From: Bacteroidales bacterium UBA6244 | GTDB lineage: Bacteria; Bacteroidota; Bacteroidia; Bacteroidales; F082 | Length of the DNA: 39,265 nucleotides | Direction of reading: 5' to 3' | Assembly: GCA_002440885.1 (NCBI GenBank) | Contig: DJVY01000030.1 | Span: forward strand, 1-39,265 | In this document: positions 16,225 to 23,682 of the stretch, piece by piece | Layout: each line of letters begins with the position of its first letter | Numbering within the stretch: the first letter of the stretch is position 1 | The notes under the pieces: model-generated | Database searches by the model: none | Told to the model about the DNA's origin: nothing | What the model saw: the letters and a program-made list of their open reading frames with translations, nothing else | Translations under genes and position numbers: made by a program

Positions 16225-18555
16225 TTAAAAATACAAGCTCAGACCAAGGCTGGGCATAAAAGGCAATTGGTACACGGTTTGTCCGGTAATCATGTCAACG
16301 TAGAACACGTTTTTCCGGTCGTAAACGTTGGTGATGCTCACGTCGGCAACCAGTTTGGTATTGGCTCCAAGAAAAAAGTTACGTTTCACGTCCAGGTCGA
16401 GGCGATGGTACACGGGTAACCTGCCTTTATACAAATCGGCGTAAATCAGGCCCAACCCTCCATTTTCGGTTACATAGTTGGAGTTAACGCCACCGGGAAA
16501 AGTGAGGGTTTCATAGAATCCCTGCACCTGGGTAAAGGGGAATCCGGTACCAAGATTCCAGCGGACGCCAATCTCCCATTCGCGTTTTGGCCCTGTTATG
16601 TACGACAACACCAAGTTTACGTTGTGACGGCGGTCGAAATGGGGCGTATAGCTGATCATTTCCCCGTTCTTATCCTCGAACTGCCGGGTAACAAAACCGA
16701 GTGAGTACACCAGGTAAACATAGAGTTTTTTATAATCATATTTCAGCACCATGTCCATGCCATAGGCATTTCCTTTTTCAAGGATAAAGTCCTTTGTTTC
16801 CACATCCGATGCTCCCGGAGGGGCATCTTTTTCATCGTAGATTTTGTTTCGGTTGATGTTGGTGAGCTGTGGAAAGAACTTGTAATACCCTTCAACATTG
16901 AGGGAAACGGTATTCGACAGGTCAAATTCCGTGCCCAGGATCAGGTGATTTGATTTCTGTATACGGCTGGTAACGTCCTTCCCATCGAAGGTAGAGGGGA
17001 GGTTTTCAGGCCCTGAGAGGAAACCATAGAACAAGTTCACCACATCACGGTCGGAGGAGGCTGCGATAAAATTCTGGGAGTACATGCCACCGGCAAACTT
17101 CACCCTGAACCAGTCGGTAGCGTTGTATTTAATGGCCAGCCGGGGTTCGGGGCTCACTTCGGCGAGCGAAGCATACCATTCGAGGCGAAATCCCGGTTCG
17201 ATAATAAAATTGCCCAACACGGCTTTGTATTTGGCGTAAAGGCCAAGCTGGGTGGTATTTTCGGTCTGGTTGATCTCGGCATTTACATAATTCCGAAACA
17301 AGTATTCGGTGCGGTAGCCTTCGACTTCGACTCCATATTTGAGTTCATTTTTCCCAAAGAAATAAGTGAAATTCAGTGCTCCGTTAAAACCACTGATCGA
17401 GCTCTTGCGGTCGTTGAGGGTGGTAGAGTTGATGTTGGTTTCATATTTGGAATACGCCAGGATACCTTCAATCAGAACCGGCGCTTTTCCGGGGATAACC
17501 ACAAAATTTGCGCCCCCGCCAACTGAATTCCAGCCAAAATCAGAAATGGCTTTGTAGTTGCTTACGTTGTCGTTAAAGTTAAACCCAAAGAGACTGACCT
17601 TGCTACCGTTGGCAGCGCTAAGCGTCACTTTGCCGTAAAAATCGGCAAAATTAAAAGGCAGACCGTCTTCATCGATATAGCTGTAGAATATTTTAGAACT
17701 CTCGGCGAGGTAGCTATTTTTAAACGACAGCACAAAGGTAGCGCTGCCATCGTCGGGTGATTTTTGTTTGTTTAACGGCCCTTCGAGCACCACGCGCGCA
17801 CCAAAGGTTGAAGCCCCCACCACGCCCGACATGCGCTTTTTGTTCCCGTCTTTGGTGGTGATGTCCATCACCGATGAGATACGTGAGCCATATTCAGCAT
17901 TGTAGCCTCCGGTGTAGATGGCGGCATTTCTGATCAGGTCGGTTTCAAAAACAGAGAATAGCCCTATGGAGTGAAAAGGGTTGTAGATGGTCATGCCATC
18001 AAGCATCACCTTATTTTGTATAGGCGAGCCCCCGCGTATATAAAACTGTCCCCCCTGATCACCGGTAAACACCACGCCCGGAACTACCTGGAGGTATTGC
18101 GCAAAATCGGCCTGACCGCCCACGCTGGGGATTTGCTTGATGTCTTTTGGCGAGATTTTCACCACCGACATCTTGGTCTCCGTACGGGCTTCAGTTCGTT
18201 CAGCACTCACGGTCACCATTTCGAGGTTGACAGAACTCTTCTTCAAAAATTGGTTCTTGTTTACCAGCTCACCCGGGGCAAGGGTAATCTGCTGCGAGAT
18301 TGTATCAAAACCCAGGTAAGTGATTTGCAACACGTAATTCCCGGGTGGGATTTTGGAAATCAGAAAATACCCGTTTACATCTGTCGATGCCCCGTAACTC
18401 GTACCCTTGAGCACCGCGTTGGCAAATATGGCAGGCTCACCCGACTCTTCTTCATAAACAAAGCCACGTATGGTAGCCTCTTGAGCGAAGGCTACAGAAG
18501 TGATCAACAGGGTGGTAAAAAAAGAAAAAAACAATACAAAATAGTAATTCTTCAT
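16225..18555 (-). CDS. TonB-dependent outer-membrane receptor with carboxypeptidase-like domain
   Basis: 776 residues. The signal peptide is about 1-24. A CarboxypepD_reg-like beta-sandwich covers about 28-110 (ATIRGFVYEEESGEPAIFANAVL ... PPGNYVLQITYLGF). The plug covers about 120-235, with YLQVVPGVVFTGDQGGQFYIRGG and the tail VMDITTKDG. The remainder is a 22-strand barrel ending in the aromatic LGLSLYF. It imports an unknown ligand with TonB/ExbBD energy. It is not SusC-type: no SusD neighbour is present and the length is short. No known siderophore or B12 marker gene is adjacent. The -7 box lies only 5 bases from the start codon. Confidence 0.88.
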   Translation of the reverse strand: MKNYYFVLFFSFFTTLLITSVAFAQEATIRGFVYEEESGEPAIFANAVLKGTSYGASTDVNGYFLISKIPPGNYVLQITYLGFDTISQQITLAPGELVNKNQFLKKSSVNLEMVTVSAERTEARTETKMSVVKISPKDIKQIPSVGGQADFAQYLQVVPGVVFTGDQGGQFYIRGGSPIQNKVMLDGMTIYNPFHSIGLFSVFETDLIRNAAIYTGGYNAEYGSRISSVMDITTKDGNKKRMSGVVGASTFGARVVLEGPLNKQKSPDDGSATFVLSFKNSYLAESSKIFYSYIDEDGLPFNFADFYGKVTLSAANGSKVSLFGFNFNDNVSNYKAISDFGWNSVGGGANFVVIPGKAPVLIEGILAYSKYETNINSTTLNDRKSSISGFNGALNFTYFFGKNELKYGVEVEGYRTEYLFRNYVNAEINQTENTTQLGLYAKYKAVLGNFIIEPGFRLEWYASLAEVSPEPRLAIKYNATDWFRVKFAGGMYSQNFIAASSDRDVVNLFYGFLSGPENLPSTFDGKDVTSRIQKSNHLILGTEFDLSNTVSLNVEGYYKFFPQLTNINRNKIYDEKDAPPGASDVETKDFILEKGNAYGMDMVLKYDYKKLYVYLVYSLGFVTRQFEDKNGEMISYTPHFDRRHNVNLVLSYITGPKREWEIGVRWNLGTGFPFTQVQGFYETLTFPGGVNSNYVTENGGLGLIYADLYKGRLPVYHRLDLDVKRNFFLGANTKLVADVSITNVYDRKNVFYVDMITGQTVYQLPFMPSLGLSLYF

Positions 18556-18560
18556 GCGTA

Positions 18561-18582
18561 CAAATTTATACAGTTAACTGTA
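18561..18582 (-). promoter_or_regulatory. -7 box TAAATTTG with adjoining 14-bp palindrome
   Basis: TAAATTTG (18561-18568, minus strand) lies 5 bases before the ATG of the TonB receptor gene, so the message would have almost no leader. Directly upstream, at 18569-18582, is the perfect palindrome TACAGTTAACTGTA in the position of the promoter spacer, as expected of a repressor operator. Confidence 0.5.
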
Positions 18583-19129
18583 AACAAGACCGATACAAAT
18601 CCTTTATACCGTAGCAACCCTGTCTACACACCAGCCTCTGAATTCCATGCCAACCCAGAGCTTTCGGGGGAAGCCCCGATAACCATTGGGTGGACAGTGC
18701 ACCAGAAGACTTTTCCGGCCTCATGCCACCAAGGACACGATAGCCAAGAAACGTGCAAAGTAACCAAAAAGTGTAATGCAGACCTGATTTTTTTTACCCA
18801 AATAAATCAGATAATGAAATAAAAGTGCTGTTCGGGAACCCAGGGGAAAAACAGCGGTGGGGTTTTTGCAAGGAAGGCCATTGTCAGCTTTTAACTGTTA
18901 GCTTTTATTATGAACACTGATTTAAGAATTTCGAAGTGGAATACCCATTCTTAAAATAGTATTCAGTGCTCGGTATTCAATATCCATTTAGCCAATAGCC
19001 TTCCCGAATCCACTTCAAAGTGCCGTAGGCACGACCGACATAGTAACCCTGGATTTCAATCCAGGAGCTGGACGAAACGGAGATGCTGGCGCGGCTGGAT
19101 GGCCTTTTTCAAGTTTATTAATCCGGCCA
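18583..19129. other. Gene-free stretch with hairpin elements
   Basis: No gene is seen. It contains a 32-bp sequence at 18932-18963 that recurs imperfectly at 20554-20585 on the other side of the ATPase gene, a GTA-loop hairpin GTGCC-GTA-GGCAC at 19020-19032, and a perfect 8-bp stem palindrome CCTGGATTTCAATCCAGG at 19048-19065. Confidence 0.55.
19020..19065. repeat. REP-like hairpin pair
   Basis: GTGCC-GTA-GGCAC at 19020-19032 shares the CCGTAGG core of the hairpins at 3178-3239. It is followed by CCTGGATT-TC-AATCCAGG at 19048-19065. The arrangement is typical of dispersed intergenic elements in Bacteroidota. Confidence 0.55.
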
Positions 19130-20329
19130 CTAATACAAAAAACCAAAAAGCCACAGTGGAATTTTATTGCCCGACCTGTACTCAATCTCATCGGTGGCAA
19201 TATAGGCGTGAGAATGGTTAACAACCTGTTTAGCAGATTTGTTCTTTCCTCCCACCTCAAACAGGTATTTTTCATCTACCATAAAATCTCCCACTTTTGG
19301 ATAACTTACGCGATGTTTTACAGCCAATTGGTTCAGGAAAAAAGTCTCTCTCAGTGTCCCCTTGTTGACATTGTTTTCATCGAAAGCATACATCAGGTTG
19401 GTGTTCTCCAGAAATATCTTCTCCGGTTTGTTCAGGTAGTGAATGCCAAACGGATTTGCGGTCAATAAATTCAGTATATTAGCACGATCCAAAAGCTCGA
19501 TGTAACGCAACAAGCCCGGACGGGTTACATTGATTCTTTCAGCAAGTTTTGAGATATTGGGCGTAAACGGAACCATGGAAGACAATAAATAGATAAACTT
19601 TTTCAACTTGACGACTGTGGAAACATCAACATTAAAAATACCCGGCAAATCCGACTCCAGTACCGTGTTTAACACTTCCGTAAGCCGAAGAAAATAGGAC
19701 TCCTTATATTCAACAAAAAAGGGATAATATCCTGTTTTTAGGTAAGTTGAAAACAGCATCAACGGCTTTTCGTGCCGGGAAATCTCTGATATTTTGTCGA
19801 TGGAAACATACAGCACTTCTTCCAAAGTAAGGGGTTCAAGATGCATTCCATAAACGAAGTTGATATACTCTCTGAACGAGAGCCCGACAAGTTTATAAAC
19901 CAGAGCCCTGCGACTCAAATCGAACTGTCCGCGGTGAATGTCGAGTGCTGACGAGCTTGTAAACACAACCTTTAATTCGGGTAAGTTATCGTAAATATTT
20001 TTTAACTCTTGCGACCAGTTTGGGTATTTGTGAATTTCATCCAGGAACAGGTATTTGCCCCCATGCGCATAGTAGTCTTCGGCAAAATACACCAGCTTGT
20101 TATCTGTAAAAAACATGTCATCCAAACTTACATAAAGTGCCTCTTCGGCAGCCAGCCCAAGACTCTTCAAGCGCTGTAACATCAGGGTTGTCTTACCCGT
20201 ACCCCGCGCCCCAGAAAGCCCGATCAGCCTGTCGGACCAAATCACCTCATCAAAAAGATACCGCTTAAACTCCATAGGCAGGTTCATTAACCTGAGCGTA
20301 GAAAATGTTTTAAGTCGCTGAATTTCCAT
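19130..20329 (-). CDS. AAA_14/DUF4143 family ATPase (copy 1)
   Basis: 399 residues. The AAA_14 domain has Walker A GARGTGKT at 40-47 and Walker B KYLFLDE at about 92-98. A winged-helix-like middle segment (LAERINVTRPGLLRYIELLDRANIL, split as LAERINVTRPGLL then RYIELLDRANIL) precedes the C-terminal DUF4143 domain. That domain shows a PD-(D/E)XK-like core: D in VGDFMVDEKYLFE, then E and K in FEVGGKNK. The family is widespread in Bacteroidota and archaea but its function is unknown; DNA binding or nuclease-linked roles are inferred from the fold. A second member lies at 25601-26758. The promoter has TTTG-N18-TATATTTG with a 20-bp inverted repeat over the -33 element. Confidence 0.88.
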   Translation of the reverse strand: MEIQRLKTFSTLRLMNLPMEFKRYLFDEVIWSDRLIGLSGARGTGKTTLMLQRLKSLGLAAEEALYVSLDDMFFTDNKLVYFAEDYYAHGGKYLFLDEIHKYPNWSQELKNIYDNLPELKVVFTSSSALDIHRGQFDLSRRALVYKLVGLSFREYINFVYGMHLEPLTLEEVLYVSIDKISEISRHEKPLMLFSTYLKTGYYPFFVEYKESYFLRLTEVLNTVLESDLPGIFNVDVSTVVKLKKFIYLLSSMVPFTPNISKLAERINVTRPGLLRYIELLDRANILNLLTANPFGIHYLNKPEKIFLENTNLMYAFDENNVNKGTLRETFFLNQLAVKHRVSYPKVGDFMVDEKYLFEVGGKNKSAKQVVNHSHAYIATDEIEYRSGNKIPLWLFGFLY

Positions 20330-20358
20330 TGTACCTAATTTTTGTTCCTTAAAAGATA

Positions 20359-20394
20359 CAAATATACTACATTATTGTATTTTACAAAATACAA
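20359..20394 (-). promoter_or_regulatory. Promoter with inverted-repeat operator for ATPase copy 1
   Basis: On the minus strand TTTG (20385-20388) and TATATTTG (20359-20366) are separated by 18 bases, an excellent Bacteroidota promoter. A perfect inverted repeat, TTGTATTTT-AC-AAAATACAA (20375-20394), covers the -33 element and is a candidate operator. The leader is about 25 nt. Confidence 0.7.
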
Positions 20395-20721
20395 AAATCA
20401 ATTCTGCACGCTTAATGGTTGCCTCCAATAGCCTATGAATGACTTATGAAATCCTTGCCACAACTCCGGAATAATGTCCGATAATCCTTCAAAAGGGTTA
20501 TGCCTACTTTCCTTTGAACACCGGTTTTTGAATGGTGAAGAGGAAATCTCGTTCGAGGTGAAATCCTCGTTCTTAAAACATTATTTAGGCAACCACAACC
20601 TCACAACCTCAATAGCCAAAAGTCAAAAGCCAATAGCTTAATTACACAACAAAAACCAAATTCTTCAATAACCCCCTTTCAAATATTTTTCTTGGCAACC
20701 CAAGCCCTTCCTCAAAAAAAT
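20395..20721. other. Gene-free stretch
   Basis: No gene is seen. It holds the second copy (20554-20585) of the 32-bp sequence found at 18932-18963, itself preceded by a partial tandem copy of the GAAATCTCGTTCGAG type, and a CCAATAGCCAAAAGTCAAAAG low-complexity stretch near 20610-20635. Confidence 0.45.
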
Positions 20722-20729
20722 TATCTTTG
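20722..20729 (+). promoter_or_regulatory. -7 box TATCTTTG
   Basis: Exact TAnnTTTG match, giving a leader of about 70 nt before the ATG at 20803. The leader contains a small GGAAG/CTTCC hairpin near 20747-20766. No clear -33. Confidence 0.45.
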
Positions 20730-20802
20730 TATTGTAAAAAAAAAACGGAAGCGTTTGTGCCTTCCAAATAAATAACCAACTTTTAATTAAGTCAACCGTT
20801 AC

Positions 20803-21930
20803 ATGAAAAAACTCATTGCATTTATCCTGCTTTTGCCTACTGTGGCTACTTTCGGCCAGATTCAAAATGAAAAAGGAAGAATAATTCTCGACACCAAAGA
20901 CACCATAACTGGTGTGCTTTCGATGTATAACGACCTGGACTTAAGGGTTTTTTACCTCGACGAAAACAACGTAAAACAATCGTGTGCCCTCGATTGCGTT
21001 GATGAAATCATCCTCGACAATGGAAAAGCTTTTGTATCTATCCCCGATCCCGACAACAACACTGGCGAAATTTTTGTTTATAAGATTATTACAGGCGATA
21101 AAATCAACCTTTACGGCAGAAATGTCATGGGCGAAAAACTGCTCTATCTGGTTAAAGATGGAAAATCATATACACTTAAAAACGAAACCAAAGAATTTAC
21201 CAGAGGTAACGACAGGTTTATGGTGAAGGATAACGCTTACGTGAGCACCTTAAAAATGCTCATGATCGACCGTCCGGATTTATATCATGAAATTGACCAG
21301 ACCCGATTCTCGGTTAATGGCATCGAACACACACTTTCACTCTACAATACCGTCCAAACGGATAACAGGAAAACCACTCCCCTAAAAGCAGAAAAAAAGA
21401 GTTTCATGCCTGGATGGCAGGTTTATGCTCAGTATGATAACTATGGTTCAGATATCCATGCCAATACCGTGGAGGAATATTCCTACGGGTTTTCGGCTGG
21501 TATACAAATGGCGTTTACCAGAAACGGGCGACACAACCTGAAATTTAATGCAGGACATTCCTCCTTTGACATGAAAACCCAAAAACAAGGCCCAACCTTA
21601 TATTACAACTATTACTACACCGAAAAGTTCACAGGAATCTGGCTGAGCTATGCCTTTACCTTTTTCATGACACAAAAAACCGAGATTTATCTTCAGGCGA
21701 AATTGCTTCAATTTGGCTCATTGAAAACTACCAACAAATCAGATTTATCGGATGTTAAAACAGAAATGTACGGCTCTCCGTTATTCTCACCCGGAGTTGG
21801 TATAAATTTTAAACCCATTAAACGGGTTTCTGTTTTTGGAGAGCTGAACAGCTTGCTGAACATCAATGCCATGCCTCTGAATTTTAGTGTGGGAGTAAAG
21901 TTCGAGCTGAACCCAACAGTCATAAAATAA
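20803..21930 (+). CDS. Predicted outer-membrane barrel protein of unknown function
   Basis: 375 residues, not recognised by name. The signal peptide covers about 1-19 (KKLIAFILLLPTVATFG). Residues of about 20-160 form a beta-rich N-terminal domain that begins KGRIILDTKDTITGVLSM and includes a LYLVKDGKSYTLKNE-like hairpin. From about 200 to the end there are alternating aromatic/aliphatic strands (WQVYAQYDNYG, SYGFSAGIQMAF, GIWLSYAFTFFM, VSVFGELNSLLNI, FSVGVKFEL) as in an 8-10-strand outer-membrane barrel. The gene is alone, with its own promoter, and is followed by a bidirectional terminator. Confidence 0.75.
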   Translation: MKKLIAFILLLPTVATFGQIQNEKGRIILDTKDTITGVLSMYNDLDLRVFYLDENNVKQSCALDCVDEIILDNGKAFVSIPDPDNNTGEIFVYKIITGDKINLYGRNVMGEKLLYLVKDGKSYTLKNETKEFTRGNDRFMVKDNAYVSTLKMLMIDRPDLYHEIDQTRFSVNGIEHTLSLYNTVQTDNRKTTPLKAEKKSFMPGWQVYAQYDNYGSDIHANTVEEYSYGFSAGIQMAFTRNGRHNLKFNAGHSSFDMKTQKQGPTLYYNYYYTEKFTGIWLSYAFTFFMTQKTEIYLQAKLLQFGSLKTTNKSDLSDVKTEMYGSPLFSPGVGINFKPIKRVSVFGELNSLLNINAMPLNFSVGVKFELNPTVIK

Positions 21931-21993
21931 CTACATCTTGTGATTACCGACCTTGGTTTTCATCAAATCCGGAGTGCAATTTGAACTAAATAA

Positions 21994-22031
21994 AAAAAGC
22001 GCTTCCAAAGCAAACTTTGAAAACGCTTTTT
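21994..22031. terminator. Bidirectional terminator
   Basis: Outer stem AAAAAGCG against CGCTTTTT and inner stem CAAAG against CTTTG around a CAAA loop, with A/T runs on both sides. It lies between the convergent barrel gene and the LiaF-like gene and should stop both. Confidence 0.75.
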
Positions 22032-22048
22032 AGTGAATAAGTTAAGTG

Positions 22049-22945
22049 TTAGTATCTGGTGATGGTATAACTCGACACAGCGGCATCTACTTCCATGTAT
22101 ATTTTGTTTTCTGACTCATCGAAGTTGGCAGTGCGGTAAAGTCCGTGCTCCACTTTTTCAAATCCGGAAATGGTTCTTCCCGAAAGGACGGTATTTATTT
22201 TCAGCTGGCATCCTGACGACTCAGGCACTTTAAGGTCGATGGAAGAAGCCCCGGCCTCAATGTCCACGTGGATTTCATGGTACAAATCGCCGAACTTCAG
22301 ATTAAAGGCAGCAGCTCCACCTTCAATATCAACGGAATTAACTTTAAAGTCGGAAAAATCAAGGTTAACCTCAGCAGCCCCAACTTCAAAATCAAGGTTC
22401 CAAACGGGATCAGGATTTAGTTTTACCACCACACGGTTTCCATTGTTGGACTTATACCGGATGCTTTCTTCCATCATAATCCTAATCTTGGTATCAGTAT
22501 CTTCCTGTTTTACACTGTATTTATAGTCTATTATCGAGCCAGTCTTTTTAAAATCAACCAACTGATCGGTGATGTCGCGTAAGTCGAAAGTGCCGGCGGC
22601 CATTTCCATTTTCAGGGTAGCTGTTAGCACCGAGTCTTCCAGAGGCACCTGAAATTCCTGGTTTACAGCACGAGAGCTGATCTCGGTATAATCATGGTCG
22701 GCGTTGCGCCACTGCACGTTATCGTTGAGCATATAATAGATGCTTCCGGCCAGCACCAACAACACCATAAATACTTTAAGGATGTCTTTTACAGGAAGTA
22801 TGCTAACTCCCCAGAGGATGATGACTACAGGCCACAACCGCCACAGGTTATACCAATCGAAGTCGATAAAGTTAAGGTTTTCGAGCGTGAAGAGAATCCC
22901 GAATGCGATCAGGATAATTCCCCAAAAGATGTTTCTAAATTTCAT
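22049..22945 (-). CDS. LiaF/DUF5668-like envelope-stress membrane protein
   Basis: 298 residues. Residues of about 1-75 contain three closely spaced transmembrane helices of the LiaI/LiaF (DUF5668) kind: RNIFWGIILIAFGILFTLENL, LWRLWPVVIILWGVSILP and a following hydrophobic helix. Residues of about 110-298 form a repetitive beta-sheet domain ('toast rack', as in LiaF and DUF4097 proteins), with strands such as VRKLNPDP-like and DFEVGAAEVNLDFSDF, GGAAAFNLKFGDL and GASSIDLKVPE. In Firmicutes LiaF inhibits a two-component system that responds to cell-wall stress. Here the gene overlaps the pspC-like gene by 11 bases, which suggests a joint membrane-stress role, but no LiaRS-like system is nearby. 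Confidence 0.75.
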   Translation of the reverse strand: MKFRNIFWGIILIAFGILFTLENLNFIDFDWYNLWRLWPVVIILWGVSILPVKDILKVFMVLLVLAGSIYYMLNDNVQWRNADHDYTEISSRAVNQEFQVPLEDSVLTATLKMEMAAGTFDLRDITDQLVDFKKTGSIIDYKYSVKQEDTDTKIRIMMEESIRYKSNNGNRVVVKLNPDPVWNLDFEVGAAEVNLDFSDFKVNSVDIEGGAAAFNLKFGDLYHEIHVDIEAGASSIDLKVPESSGCQLKINTVLSGRTISGFEKVEHGLYRTANFDESENKIYMEVDAAVSSYTITRY

Positions 22946-23417
22946 GATTTTGGTTTTTTGTGGTTTTAAACAATTCGGGTTTGATAAGAATTACTCCAAA
23001 AGCAACCAAGATAAGCGGCCATAAGGAAGTAACATGATACATGGGCAACAGGCGGTCGATTAAAAACAATCCACCGATGAAGATCAGGACAACGCCGGCA
23101 ATCAATCCGGTATTGCTTTGCCTTTTAGGAAGAATGGTTTCGCTGGTGTAGTCATCAACTACTTCTGCATCTTCCACAGGCGATTTGTAATGGGTAGATG
23201 CATGGCTGTACATGTCGCGGGCTTTATTAACTTGTAGTGGGATAATGATCCAAAGCACGATGTAAATGAGTACGCCGCCGCCGCCAAACATGGCTAGCAG
23301 CACAAATAACACCCGTGCTAAAACGGGGTCGATCATAAAATAATCAGCCAGTCCTGCTGCTACTCCGCCTATCACTTTGTTGGAAGAGGATCTGTAAAGT
23401 CTTTTCGTGGTTTCCAT
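22935..23417 (-). CDS. PspC-domain membrane protein
   Basis: 160 residues from the ATG at 23417; a TTG at 23423 in frame is less likely. The PspC domain lies at about 3-60 (KRLYRSSSNKVIGGVAAGLADYF, then a helix ending LIYIVLWIIIPL). A linker of about 40 residues precedes a DUF5668-like helical hairpin (GLIAGVVLIFIGGLFLIDRL ... LWPLILVAFGVILI). PspC is a partner of the phage-shock response, acting at the inner membrane. It forms an operon with the downstream LiaF-like gene, overlapping it by 11 bases. The start follows a -7 box by about 52 bases. Confidence 0.85.
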   Translation of the reverse strand: METTKRLYRSSSNKVIGGVAAGLADYFMIDPVLARVLFVLLAMFGGGGVLIYIVLWIIIPLQVNKARDMYSHASTHYKSPVEDAEVVDDYTSETILPKRQSNTGLIAGVVLIFIGGLFLIDRLLPMYHVTSLWPLILVAFGVILIKPELFKTTKNQNHEI

Positions 23418-23468
23418 ATTCAATTTTTATTAGTTATTTAAATTTCGATTGATGAATGATTTACGAGG

Positions 23469-23494
23469 CAAAAGTAGTGGGTTAACGCACCCAC
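23469..23494 (-). promoter_or_regulatory. -7 box TACTTTTG with adjacent inverted repeat for the pspC operon
   Basis: TACTTTTG (23469-23476, minus strand) matches TAnnTTTG. Directly upstream, at 23477-23494, is GTGGGT-N6-ACCCAC, a perfect 6-bp inverted repeat in the promoter spacer, where a regulator could bind. Confidence 0.5.
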
Positions 23495-23669
23495 AGGAAC
23501 AACTATTCGGTGAATGGGGGTACTTCTTCGGTAAAAGTCCCCGCCCGAAATGCCAGAGGTGAAAAAGCCAACCGCAGAAGAAATCATAGGTAACACAAAA
23601 AGTATTTCGACTGTAAAAATTCTTTTTTTGGGAGGCTCACGGAGGCATATTTACAATCAGTTTAAATTG

Positions 23670-23677
23670 TATTTTTG
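23670..23677 (+). promoter_or_regulatory. -7 box TATTTTTG for lepA
   Basis: Exact TAnnTTTG match 5 bases before the lepA ATG, implying a message with almost no 5' leader. Confidence 0.5.
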
Positions 23678-23682
23678 CACTC

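Noticed and set aside
16225..18555. SusC-type polysaccharide utilisation locus
   Set aside because: The receptor is shorter than SusC, no SusD gene follows and no glycoside hydrolases are near.
17971..18822. 283-codon plus-strand frame
   Set aside because: Antisense of the TonB receptor gene running into intergenic repeats; no recognisable domain.
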